Of a DNA stretch of 64,000 bases, positions 21,492-34,540 are shown one piece after another (the first letter of the stretch is position 1; each line of letters starts with the position of its first letter). The DNA is from Triplophysa rosa. Its lineage: Eukaryota > Chordata > Actinopteri > Cypriniformes > Nemacheilidae. A model generated the notes under the pieces. The model saw nothing but the letters and a program-made list of their open reading frames with translations. It did no database searches and was not told where the DNA came from. Position numbers and translations under genes: made by a program. Location of the stretch: NCBI RefSeq assembly GCF_024868665.1, contig NC_079900.1, positions 1,349,212 to 1,413,211 on the forward strand, written 5' to 3'.

Positions 21492-21611
21492 GAGCTGCAC
21501 GTGAGTGAGATTATGTGAGAGGATTAGAGTTAATTCCATCTGTGTGAGGTGTCATGGGGACTTGAACCAGGCTCCAACTCCTGCTCTGCTTTCACCGCTC
21601 AAATACTTGCA

Positions 21612-23512
21612 TACATTTGCTGTGGTGTTCTGAGTGGTTGCTAGGATGTTGCTATGGTGTTTAGGAAGTTGCTACAGTACTCTTTGGGTGGTTGTTATTT
21701 TCTAAGATTTTTTTGGATGGTTGCTAGGATGTTGCTATGGTGTTTTGCGTGGTTGCTAGGATGTTGCTATGGTGTTTAGGAAGTTGCTACAGTACTCTTT
21801 GGGTGGTTGTTATTTTCTAAGATTTTTTTGGATGGTTGCTAGGATGTTGCTATGGTGTTTTGGGTGGTTGCTAGGATGTTGCTATTGTGTTTTAGGGAGT
21901 TGCTATCATGTTGTGGGCGGTTGCTAGGATGTTGCTATGGTGTTTTGGGTGGTTGCTAGGATGTTGCTATGGTGTTTTAGGGAGTTGCTATCATGTTGTG
22001 GGTGGTTGCTAGGATGTTGCTATGGTGTTGTGGGTGGTTGCTAGGATGTTGCTATGGTGTTTTAGGAAGTAGCTATCATGTTGTGGGTGGTTGCTAGGAT
22101 GTTGCTGTTGTGTTTTAGGCAGTTGCAACAGTGTTGTGGGCAGGGCCGGCTCTAGGCATGGGCAGGGGTGGTCTGAGCCCACCTAAACATCTTTCTTGCC
22201 CACCCAATGAGAATAAAAAATAACACCAAAAATCGCTGTGTTTTCTATTGGCTGAAAGCAATGTTACTCTTCACTCACAGAGTGGCTTTAGTTTGTAACA
22301 GAGAAGCATGCTACATGCTACAGCTGGAAGCTGGAATACTGTGCAAAGGAATTTTAGGCGCACTGCACCTATGTAAAATTAATTGTGAAGTAAAATCAGA
22401 TTCATTTATTATAACGGGAGTTTTTGCTGCCTTATTTTGTGTTGGTAAAAAACGGCTATTATTTGCTTGCAATATATAGGCTAGGTTTTAACCTATTGAC
22501 CGTCACTGATGACTGAAAGCTCCATCTTCCGAAGCAGAAATAAATCTGTCTCTCTCCATCTCAAACACCCCAATTCACACTGCAGGTAGTAGCGAAACAC
22601 TGCAAAAGACTTTAGTTTAGGCACGCTCAAGGACCTCATAAACAACAGCAGATATGATGTAAAGTTCATTGTGCAGTGTAATCAGATTCATTCATTAAAA
22701 CGGGAGTTTTTTTGCGAAATTAAACAGAAGTCAGTGATCATTCAGTAATGGGGAATGTTCTTAGCCCTCTTTCTTTATATAGGCTTCTATTTATGTCCAG
22801 TTTACATAACTGCTTAATTAATGAGTAAAACATCAATAAAATCAAACGCACACAATTACTATATATAAGGCAATAATGAACAATAATTATTTTTTGTTTT
22901 AATCTTGCAGTCTTCTGTAATGAATCCCTGTTTTTTTATATTTATAACATCATAAATCATTTAAATCCTGCATGTATTGCAGTCATATTGTAGTGTTTGT
23001 TGAATTCCAACAAAAGCAAACCTCAAGGGTGACCGTCAGCAGCAATATGAAAGACTGAGAGCATGATAATAAACTCATTTATAAAATCAGGGTTATTTCA
23101 TAAAACATGTACACACATTAGCTTTGTGCTGTTTAAAACTAAATATGAACTTGTTTTTTTTTTTTGCTTAGTTTTAAAAACGCAGATCATGTTTTCTGTT
23201 GTTTTCTCCAGTTCATTTTCTGCAAATAAAGGCAAATAAAAACAACATTTTTATATGAAATTTGGGAGAAATATTGTCAGAAGTTCACATAAATAAACAA
23301 AAACGATCATTTTACCAAAACACGTTCTTATCAGAAAAAAGGAAAATATTTTTTAAACGGTCTCTTAATTTCTTCTGCGGCTATACTCTATACTTTCTTT
23401 GTGGTTGGGGTATATGCCCACCCAGGATATCTGCTAGCCCACCCTTCTGCACCTGGCAGGAACCGGGGCCTGGTTGTGGGTGGTTGCTAGGACGTTGCTA
23501 TGGTGTTATGTG
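21612..23512. repeat. Minisatellite (ttgctaggatgttgctatgg), interrupted
   Basis: About 530 bp of tandem units built on ggttgctaggatgttgctat, arranged in a higher-order pattern with gtgttttaggaagttgctac variants. The array is split at 22140 by a hAT-type insertion and resumes at 23473-23512. Copy 2 keeps only about two units (46336-46392). Confidence 0.85.
22141..23472. mobile_element. hAT-type DNA transposon remnant with 8-bp target duplication
   Basis: Starts cagggccggctctaggca and ends ggcaggaaccggggcctg (imperfect inverted repeats). It is flanked by the 8-bp direct repeat gttgtggg at 22133-22140 and 23473-23480. Eight-base duplications and CAGGG ends fit hAT. No complete transposase frame is seen, so it is non-autonomous or decayed. 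Confidence 0.7.
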
Positions 23513-23674
23513 CTTATATGTTTCATCATTTGTATTAATATGCGTTGACAGTGTAGCCGCTTTGCAACGATGCAAAACTGTGTAAATCACTATAGATCAC
23601 TTTGTAAGATGCAGGCCAAGACAATGGTCCACAAGCACTTGGGATTTCAGTATTTATTTATCATTAGTATTTTT

Positions 23675-24035
23675 AGGGCTGTCAAACGATTAATCGCAAT
23701 TAATCGCATCCAGAATAAAAGTTTGTGTTTACATAATATGTGTATTGTGCATATTCATTTGTTTCTATAAATACAAAAACATACACATAAATGTATATAT
23801 ATATATTTATTACATTTTTAGGTTAATTATTTATATTTACCAATAATTGAAACTACATATAAAGGTTTATTAATTTTTATATTTTATATGTTTCTTAAAT
23901 ATATGCATATATGTGTATGTGTTTATAAACACAAAGGTAATATGCACAGTACACAGACATATATTATGTAAACACAAACAGTTATTCTGGGTGCGATTAA
24001 TCAGGATTAATCACGATTAATCGTTTGACTGCCCT
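23675..24035. mobile_element. MITE with agggctgtcaaacgattaat ends
   Basis: Inverted ends agggctgtcaaacgatta and taatcgtttgactgccct enclose 360 bp of AT-rich sequence, itself largely self-complementary around tatgtgtatgtgt and tttataaacaca. It is probably a hAT-type MITE. Confidence 0.7.
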
Positions 24036-25354
24036 AATATTTTTTAAATCTTACATATAAAATTAAATCTTAAAGATATTTGTATAACATTTTAAATAAG
24101 TTATAAATATTCCATTGGTTGTATTTTGTTTAAACATTTGTGTAGTGTTAAAGAACTGAGACCAGCATTGTTTATGTCACACACACACCTGCTTTAATCT
24201 GGGCAGGTGTGAGAGAAAATGTCCTTCTTTGAGGGGTGTTTTATATAGCTTGTGCAGGCATTGTGGGTTATTAAAGTTTGTGATTGCACATGATTGTGAA
24301 TTTATTCATTGCAAGACAGCCACCCCCAACACTTTTAGTCTCATGTGTTTCTTCAGAAGGTCTTCATTTCTAGTGAAATCTTTATAAATATGTGAAAATC
24401 TTCAGCGTCATGAGATCTGATGTGTTTGGTGTTTCAGCAGGTCAAAGGGAATCTGTGTTTATGAGTTGACATGAACATGTTCAAACTGCCGGGTCACTTT
24501 ATTTGTCAGAAATGAGTTCGTGTTGAGTCACGATGACGCATCACATGATCACAACTAAAGATCCGCGTGTGGAAGAGCAAAGAGATAAGAAATGTGTGTC
24601 TGTCATTCACCTCTGTGCCGTTTGCGTGTTACGAGAGAGAAATGATCTACACGAGATTCACTGTAAACATCAGAAACGCTTTGACAATAGTTGAACAGAA
24701 AATTCAGACAGAGAGAGAGAAAAGAAATCTAAAACTCAGACTTAAAAAGTGCCGTTTAAACCGCCAGGAAAAACAAATCAAAGCACGGATAAGATCTCTT
24801 TAATCTCTCATTTGGCTTTATTTGAAGTGAGATTCAAGTTCTGAATGGCGACATGTGAGATAACATCAGCGTCTCAAAATGCAATTTGCCAAAATCCCAA
24901 AGTATTTTGTATTTACTCATTTGAGTCTGTTTTTATTTCAAGACACATCTGAGATGAAACATAGAGTACGAAAGAGGCACTTCTGAGCAAAACTCTCTTT
25001 CCTCCGGCTTCGTTTTAAACATCTTTGGTGTGTGTTTTCTTCGACTGTCGACAGTTGATGTGTTGCAGAAGTTCCTGTCTTGAGGTTCCAGCGGGGGGAG
25101 GACAGTAATCCCACAATCCTCTGCTTTTGTTGAGTCAGCAGGGTGACAATAGTAATGACGCTATAATCTCTATAGGATCAAGAAGCAAAGCATGCTGGGA
25201 CAGATGGAAAAAAAGATGTTTTTTAGCACGATTATGATCTGTAATGCAAACACTATATGATTCCTCTGGTTTGTTATAGTTCATAGTTTTGAGAATGTGG
25301 GAAATATGTAATAGTACAGTGAGTGTGTCTGCGGTGTAAAAAAGACGTCACACA
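24036..25354. other. Stretch without recognised gene
   Basis: Open frames here (for example 24567-24803) lack splice context or family motifs. Nothing further is supported. Confidence 0.35.
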
Positions 25355-26052
25355 CACACACGCACACACACACGCACACGCGCACACACACACAAACATT
25401 TCTTAAACTGTTAATCTGTTGTTTGTACATTAATTAAATTCTAATACACACTAGGGCCAAAAGAAAAAACTGTATTTACCTTTTATAAGACTACTCATAA
25501 ATAATATTGTGAAATTTAGTATCGTGTTAGGGGGAAATTATTTCTAAAGTTATGAACTGAACACACAGCCAGATATTTTGTGCTGTGTTAGCAGGTTAAT
25601 ATTGATTTATTCTCTGGATTTGTTCAGCACTGACATTCCTGTTTAATCTGCGTATCACACTCACTTCAGTTGAACAGATAAACGTGTGTGTGTGTGTGTG
25701 TGCGTGCGTGCGTGCGTGTGTGCGTGCATGCGTGTGTGTGGGAAGGGTAAACCCTATGGTATGGGGACAAAATGTCCCCACAAAGATGGCAATATGCAAA
25801 ACCCTTGTCCTTGTGGGGACATTTTTTGGTCCCCATGAGGAAACAAGCTTATAAATCATACAGAATGAACTTTTGTGAAAATGTAAAAGAGCAGACAGTT
25901 GTGTGTGATTGTTAGGGTTAGGGGGAGGGAATATGAGATACAGTTTGTACAGTATAAAAACCATTGTGTCTATGGAATGTCCCCATAAAACATGGAAACC
26001 CAACATGTGTGTGCGCGCGCGTGCGTGCGTGTGTGTGTGTGCGCGCGTGTGT

Positions 26053-26098
<46 letters not shown>

Positions 26099-26101
26099 GT
26101 G
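25353..26101. repeat. CA/TG microsatellites flanking a ggggacattttttggtcccc repeat
   Basis: CA runs at 25353-25395 and TG runs at 25684-25740 and 26006-26101 bracket a 270-bp sequence rich in tgtccccac and gtggggaca inverted motifs. In copy 2 (51125-51165) the whole block is replaced by a short cacatatgtgtgtg, so this is an insertion or expansion private to copy 1. Confidence 0.7.
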
Positions 26102-26989
26102 TTATTATCATGAGGCTCTGTTATCAGTTTAGAGCTTGAATATTTTTTCACGTAACAAGCGTGAAACCCTGAAAAGTAAAAATATTAATATCAAGCTCCT
26201 AATAACATTTAACAGTTACAACCGTTTATAGTAGAGAATTTTATAGATTGTGTTGCATTGATTTGACCTTGTGTGCTTTTTTAGGAGTTCGAATCAGATT
26301 GTTATAACTCAGACTGTCAGATTTTTGTGTGTTTTTAACAGGTGCATGAAGTTACTTCTCATGAATTCCACATTTACTATAAACATGTTTACTGTATGAT
26401 TATATGAAGAGTTTGGTTCCAAAATGAGATAACTCAGTTTTTCAAAAAATCTAAAATCATGTTTTTTATTGTGCATTCCAATGAATATCAATCAAACTGC
26501 AGTTGGATTGTTTTGATTCAAGCTGTAATAACTCAATAAAATACAGCTATATTACACAATAAAACACAATAAACATGATGAAAAACACGATTTTTGAATA
26601 TTTTTAAAAACGGAGTTTGAACCAAACTCTTCATATTCTTGTGCAGTGATATGGTTATTAGTAACCGTTTTAAGTAAATGAAATGTGTTTTTTAGGATGC
26701 GTCTCGTTTGATTAAACCGTACAGCAGGTGAGACATGCACGACGTGATGACATCATGATGGGGGTAATAACATTCCAGGTCTTTCATACCTAACAAACAT
26801 TTGTTTGTGAAATATCTGTCTTTCGTATTAAAGACACATGACAAAATCTAACAGAGTGACTCAAGAAGAGAATCTTTATTTAAATTCATTTTACAATCAA
26901 TGTCTATTTTACCATTTAAGAATCATTTCAGTACATACAAAAGAAATCAGTTCAAGCTTTGTACAATAGAACAGTCTTGATGGGTTTTT

Positions 26990-26995
26990 TTTATT
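26990..26995 (-). promoter_or_regulatory. Candidate poly(A) signal, cygb copy 1
   Basis: AATAAA on the minus strand, about 520 bases past the cytoglobin stop. A second lies at 26874-26879. The corresponding part of copy 2 is deleted. Confidence 0.45.
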
Positions 26996-27512
26996 GAAAA
27001 ACAAACACACGTCACTGCAGATTCATTTGATTTGGCTGAACCCAGCGTTTATCTTACAGTATTTATATTGATCAGAAATGCACAGATGTGAAATGGGATT
27101 CATGTTTGTGAACTCTCGGTTGGAGAATGTGTAAATATTTACTGCTGTGTGTGGGACTGCGCTCGGGTTCATCATTTCTACACTCATCTGTATGTCAACA
27201 TGTCTGTTTGTTAGTTTGAACTGAAAAACAGTTGCTAAGGTTTTTTGGCGATGATTAAAATTCCACATTTTTTTATCTTGTTAGGTTCATTTCTCTTTGC
27301 CCCAATCACTCTTATTCTCTCGTTTATCTCAAACATTTACAAGAATCACCGTCCATCAAATATCTGTGCTAATCTTTGGTGTATGTCATACGATAGAGAC
27401 GGTATGACATCATTTCCTGGGTGGGGTCTGGGCGGGAAGCGGACCGCCCGTCTGTCTTTTAGTCGTAATTTCATCCAGTTAAACTGCTGGAGAGCGTCTC
27501 TTATCTTCTCTT

Positions 27513-30500
27513 TCAGATCTCAGCGGAGTTTTTGATGGACTCCCAGCCGACTGCAGTGTAGACTTTATTCAGCTCGCCGCACATGATGCTCATGAGTTTA
27601 GACCACGCCCCCTGCACTGACGCTGCACTGAAGACTTGTGGGAAAGTTTCAACCAGCACGTCCAGAATGACGTCAGTTACAATCTGTGGAGATGAACAGA
27701 AGATTAGAATGAATTCAACGTCCAGGTACAAACATGCTTTGAATAAAATACGACACTGTAATTTCACGCAATTTTACCGTAATTTATTTTTTCCATGTAT
27801 TTTTGAAATACGGTAATAAAATATCCAATTACAGAAAAGCACTGCAAAATCACAAGAAAAACACGAAAGACATGCACTTTTATGTTACAAAAACTGCCGC
27901 CCAGCTGCCGGAAAATTACCGTTTTTTTACAGGAAGTTTTTTACAGTGTATACACACACCATTATTAACAACCACAGCTGATATGACTACTACATCAATC
28001 GTCACACTGATAATGGAAGGTGAAGTTAAACACAGTGCATTGTGGGATACGCTGACTCATTCAGTGTGCATGATGATGATGTTTTTTCGTCATACTCACT
28101 TTAAAGTAACTGGGGTCCACCTTGTGTTTGAGCGCGTGTGTTTTGCCCATCTGACTGAAGATGTTGTTGACTTTGTCACCGTCACGAAGGTTCACCACCA
28201 GCATGTTGAGGGCCGTCATGATCCTCACCGCGTGTTTCCTCAGCTGGACGTTCTTACGCATCTCTTCTGGATCCTGGATGTCACGGAACTGATCGAAGTA
28301 CCGCTTAGCCGATGGAGTGTTTGTGAAAAACCTGTTGACAAAACACATTTACGTTGATTTGTTCAACTTTTATCTAGTGCGACTTAAGAATTTGGGTAAT
28401 TTAACATCTTGCCTTAAAAGGACAGTTCAAGGCAAAATAAAAATTGGGTAACACTTCAGTATAGGGGGCAATTCTCACTATTAACTAGTTGTTATTAGCA
28501 TTGGAATATTGGCTGTTTATTACCTGTATAAAGCACATATTCTGCATGACCAGACTCTACATCCCTAATCCTACCCAATACCCAAACCTAATAACTACCT
28601 TACTAACTTTAATAAGCAACAAATTAAGAGTTAATTGGGGGGAACGTCATAGTTAATGGTTTGTTAATAGCGATAATTGCCCCCTATACTGAAGTGTGAC
28701 CTAAAAATTATTGTCATGTCATGTCAAACCTGTTTGAGTTTCTTTCTTCTGCAAGAAGATATTTTGAAAAATGTTGATAATCAAACAACGCTGAACGTCA
28801 TCGTCATCATCGCATGAATCTAAATATTATATTATGTAAAATGAAGCAAGGTTGATACTATTAAAAGTAAAAAAGCATAACATTTCTTGAAAACATTACT
28901 GATACCAACTTATGAAATACATTTTTTGAGGGGTGTGTACACTGCGTTCCAAATTATTATGCAAATTGGATTTAAGTGTCGTAAACATTTAATTTTATAT
29001 TGTTCAATTAAACTTATGGATGGTATTGTGTCTCAGTGCTCTTTGGATCACTGAAATCAATCTCAGACACCTGTGATAAGTAGTTTGCCAGGTGAGCCCA
29101 ATTAAAGGAAAACTACTTAAGAAGGACGTTCCACATTATTAAGCAGGCCACAGGTTTCAAGCAATATGGGAAAGAAAAAGGATCTGTCTGCTGCCGAAAA
29201 GCGTCAAATAGTGCAATGTCTTGGACAAGGTATTTAAACATTAGATATTTCACGAAAACTTAAGCGAGATCATCGTACTGTGAAGATATTTGTGGCTGAT
29301 TCAGAGCACAGAAGGGTTCGTGCAGATAAAGGCAGAATGAGGAAGGTTTCTTCCAGACAAATTCATCGGATTAAGAGAGCAGCTGCAAAAATGCCATTGC
29401 AAAGCAGCAAACAGGTATTTGAAGCTGCTGGTGCCTCGTGAGTCCCGAAAACCTCAAGGTGTAGGATCCTCCAGATGCTTGCAGTTGTGCATAAACCTAC
29501 TATTCGGCCACCCCTAACCAATGCTCACAAGCAGAAACGGTTGCAGTGGGCCCACACATACATGAAGACTAATTTTCAAACAGTCTTGTTTACTGATGAG
29601 TGCCGTGCAACCCTGGATGGTCCAGATGGATGGAGTAGTGGATGGTTGGTGGATGGCCACCATGTCCCAACAAGGCTGCGACGTCAGCAAGGAGGTGGCG
29701 GAGTCATGTTTTGGGCTGGAATCATGGGGAGACAGCTGGTGGGCCCCTTTAGGGTCCCTGAAGGTGTGAAAATGAACTCTGCAAGGTATGTAGAGTTTCT
29801 GACTGAGCACTTTCTTCCATGGTACAAAAAGAAGAACCATGCCTTCCGTAGCAAAATCATCTTCATGCATGACAATGCACCATCTCATGCTGCAAAGAAT
29901 ACCTCTGTGTCATTGGCTGCTTGGGCATAAAAGGAGAGAAACTCATGGTGTGGCCACCATCCTCCCCTGACCTCAACCCTATTGAGAACCTTTGGAGCAT
30001 CCTCAAGCGAAAGATCTATGATGGTGGGAGGCAGTTAGCATCAAAACAGCAGCTCTGGGAGGCTATTCTGACATCCTGCAAAGAAATTCAATCAGAAACT
30101 ATCCAAAAACTCACAAGTTCAATGGATGCAAGAATTGTGAAGGTGATATCAAAGAAGGGGTCCTATGTTAACATGTAACTTGCCCTGTTAGGATGTTTTT
30201 GATTGAAATAGCTTTTGATTTCAGTAAATATGACCTCCTAATGCTGCAAATTCAACAAATGACCATTTTCAGTTTTTTACAACCTATGAAATGTTTTCAA
30301 ACTCTGTTGTGCATAATAATTTGGAACAGTGCATTTTGAGTTTTTCATTTTTTAAATAAATACTGTTGTCAGTGGGAGGTTTGTTCAATAAAATTCCAAA
30401 TGTACCCTAACTGTTGATTACTTGAAAATTATACTGACTGTCATTTGCATCGACAAATTAGGAAAACCAGAGAAAGATATCATTTGCATAATAATTTGGA

Positions 30501-31931
30501 ACGCAGTGTAAAGATAAACATGCCACTATATGAGAAGTTAAAGAAAGCGCTCCTGCACGTGTTTGTGTTGGTGGGTGTGTGAGAAGATAAGCATTCTTCA
30601 GATAATACAGATGTAATGTTTAACCACCTTTCACTTCTCCTTCTCCCACAAACTCAGAGAAAGTCACCTTTATAAAATCAATCATGATAAACATGGAAAC
30701 CATTAAGAGTTTGTGATAATTCATCAGAATTCCTTACAGTAGCAACTGCATGTCAAAGACGTTTAACTAGTGCATCCCCAACCCGTTTAAGACTTCTTGC
30801 ATGTCTGCGGCATCCCATAAGAAAGAAAAAGCACAGATGAGATCTCTTTGATATCTCAATTATTTCTGCTACATCAATGATATTAAATGGAGAGGTCTCA
30901 GATATTTCTCATGAGAAAAAGAGTCAGAAATGTCACGAATGTCTCAGAGTTTGAGAAGAGATGTCAACAGTGTGTCAAACAGATTCGTCAAGTCTACAAT
31001 CAAAAGTCAATGTTATTGAAGATCTCAACATGAACTCAAACATTTCTCATCAACTTTACTCAAATCCAGAATATTTGACCTCTACAGTCTGGATTTGTTT
31101 GTTTCTCCTTTTATTTCTCATGAGCAATTTTTGGAGAAACATCTGAGACAAAGTGAAGACTTCAATAAAACACAACCGAGAAATCTATGTAAGAGCAACA
31201 TCTGAGCAATAACCTTTCTCTCTAAATGTTGATCTTTGCCGTGAAATGTTTCTGTATGTTTTCGTTCAGATGATGTTGATTTAAAGGCTTAAAGGGTTAA
31301 ACTTGTCTGCTTTATTCTAATCTGCAGGTTCAAAACTAACAGGCTTCATCTTGATAACCGACGGATCCAGCGGTCAAGAATGTTCAAACATCCGCGGGGA
31401 GCAAGCTTCAACACAGCTGCTTAAGTGGTTTGGAGGAGAGTTTGTTTTGAAAGTGTATTTATCTCTGTTTTAACACAGAAAGAGCTTCATTAAATACTCA
31501 CGTTATCACTGATGGACGCTGTCAAGTGCTTGTTGCTTACTGACAGATCAGATGGAAAGCAACATGTGTGAATAAGCAGGTAATGAAAGAATAACGTTTA
31601 TTGTTAGCTCATCGCTTTTTCCATTTTTCTCAGCGGAGACTTTTGTGTTCCACATCATACAGGTTTGGACATGAGGGCGAGTTATTCCATTTTTTAGGTC
31701 GGTCTGTTCTTTACTGACTCATAGTTTCTTGTTTTTTTGTCGTGTAGAGAGAAACTACACTTTACTCAAGAGAGACAGAGAGAGATGAGACAGTTGCTCT
31801 GTTCAGCATCACTTCACCTCTCTCTGACATCAGAACGTCACGAGCCGTCACACATGAAGTTAAGATGCTGCGAGTGAACCTGCGACACTCGCTCTCATGT
31901 GTTCAGATGAAGGTGAGATACAGTTCAGAGG

Positions 31932-31974
<43 letters not shown>

Positions 31975-32210
31975 GAACAGCAGTTTGAGGAGTGGAATAA
32001 GGACATAGAGAGGGATGAGAAAAGAATGGAAGGGGATGGATGAGATTCTGGAGAGGAGAGACGGAGGAGAGAGAGGAGGGAGGAGGAGGAAGAAGATGAA
32101 GTGGGATCGTGAGGGGGGAGCGATGGAGGACGAAATAAACGATGATGGCTCGAGAAGGATGACGAATGTTGGACAAGTGAGAGGAGAAGAAGGAGTTAGG
32201 ACGGAGGAGG

Positions 32211-32267
<57 letters not shown>

Positions 32268-34503
32268 TCAGTGAAGCAGGAACACTCTTAAAAATAGGGT
32301 TCTTCACAGCATTGCTATAGAACAGTGGTTCTCAAACTTTTCAGATCAAGTACCACTTTTATTCAAATGTGTTGTTCCTAATGACCGCCATAAAAACACA
32401 TGAATAAACACTTCAATGAATAGCAGAGTTGTGAATCTTCACTTGCCTCATGATTAGATACACCTCGTCCTCCAATTCTAATGTATCATTACAAACGGAC
32501 GTTTTCAATCGAAAGAACTCTTTTTATTTTCAAGTAATGGACACAAAACCCTTTTCTGTAGTGCACTATCAACAGGGCTCTGTGATTTACTCTTATTGGG
32601 GATTTATGAGCTTTGTCGGGACTTGCAGAAAGACTACAAAGCTGATGTGTAAAGAATATTTAACAAAGAAGAGAACAAATACGTGCATGAGCATGCAGAG
32701 AAGAGCTGTATAACAAACAGATATGTCGAGATCCGATTATAAATGGGACAGGTGTGTTATAAGGTGGTGATTCTAGGGTCTGTTTTAAGAAAGGCTGTCT
32801 CGCTTCACCCGCGTTTCTTTGATTTAACCTGGAGTAGATGCAGACGCGTGTTGAATTGGCACTTTAAAACAATAACACCAGCTTTAAACAGCGGTTCAAG
32901 TGCAGAAATACCTAAGAAACTCATTGGAAGGGAGGGGAGCAGGGGTACTGCAGGTGGGGCGCGACGGTGCCCCCGAGACCCCAACTTTTGGAACTCGATC
33001 GCGAATGCACGGAGGAACGCGACTGCAAATTGAAGGAGGGCAATGTTCCGTCTGAAGCTGCGCGCTGCGGCCACACAGACTCATTGTAGGTCCTGCGCAG
33101 TGTAATTTTCGGCTGCGCACAAAAGCTTAATATCTGCAAAGTAGGCAAACGTCCACTCAGGAAGCAGCTGCAATGACCTCTACATCATCTTAAGAAACAG
33201 GTAGATCATATAAGTTAAGTGTGTTTATAAATATATTATGTACTGTATTAATAATTATATTTCCCCAAACACAGAGGATGACATGCAGGGAGTGGCATAA
33301 AGTGTCTTTTCATATATTTCTGAACTTGGACGGCTGTTTAAAGCTGTTGACAGTTATTAAAGATGGTATTTTCGACACCACACCGCGTATTATAAACTGC
33401 GAATAAACTCTCGCTCGTGTTCAAATCAATGAAACACGCACCGTTCTGGTGATCTGAATCCTTTTGGAATAATGCCCAAAACACAACAATTTTGTTTTGT
33501 GTATAAAGCTAATGGTTCATAATGGTATTGTAATGGAAACCATTCATTTCTGTGATGGTTTCTTTTTGGTTTCTTTTATCAGCAGGGTTGTTATATTTAT
33601 AATCTGATCTCTTGAGATCAATCTGTCATAGCAAGGTATTTTCTGCTTCTTTATATAGTTTATATATGTATATTAGGGGTGTAACGGTTCAGATTATTCA
33701 CGGTTCGGTTTGTGTCACGGTTTTAGGGTCACGGTTTCACTTCGGTTTGTGCTATGTTCAGGGAAAAGCGATTACTGACAAACAAAAATAAGAACAAATA
33801 ATCAAGCTACAAGTAACAGCACCAATAAAACAACAGAGCAAAGCAGAAAATAAAATAAGAGACTGTATATATATACCTTTTCAGGTAGAAATGGATTAAA
33901 GTAATCAAATAAAACATAGCATTGCATATGCACAAATGAAATAAAGATGAATCACAATTGAAGTTACAGAAGTTATTGTGATTATAGAGTGATTTCCTTG
34001 ACTTTGAGCAGACAGCAGGAATATGCTGCGCCAGTTCTTTAAATGGGTTTACAGGGGGACCCTGAAAAGGTTGAGCTTTTGTTTCCATAAAAAAACATTC
34101 AGTCGAAGGTTCTGTAAAGAAGCATCTCTTTCTTACCTTTTTATAATCTGAAGAACCTTTTTTCGCCACAAAGAACGTTTTTGTGAGACAGAAAGGTTCT
34201 TCGGGTGTTAATGGTTCTTAATGGAACGATTTAGACAAAAAAGGCCCTTCTAAGGCATGTGAAGCACTTTTATTTTGAAGAGTTAACATGACTGGGGAAT
34301 AATCGATAATTTGATACAATACATGAAATGAAAAGATTCTCGGTTTTATTCGTATATGAGCACCTGTGTTTTACAGTTTTATCAATTCTTCTTTTATTTT
34401 TTATTTTTTGAATGTGTTTTTCATACATGTGTTTGTTTGTAAATGTGTCTATGTAATGTTTCTGTGCTTTGTGAAGACTCAATTTTGAGAGACAGATACA
34501 GAC

Positions 34504-34540
<37 letters not shown>

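Noticed and set aside
21612..22140. CRISPR-like array of spaced repeats
   Set aside because: Spacers are themselves variants of the same unit and the genome is vertebrate; it is a minisatellite.
25596..26151. His/Thr- and Val/Cys-rich frames
   Set aside because: Translations of CA/TG microsatellite.
29514..29888. 124-codon minus-strand frame
   Set aside because: Shadow of the transposase coding sequence on the plus strand.
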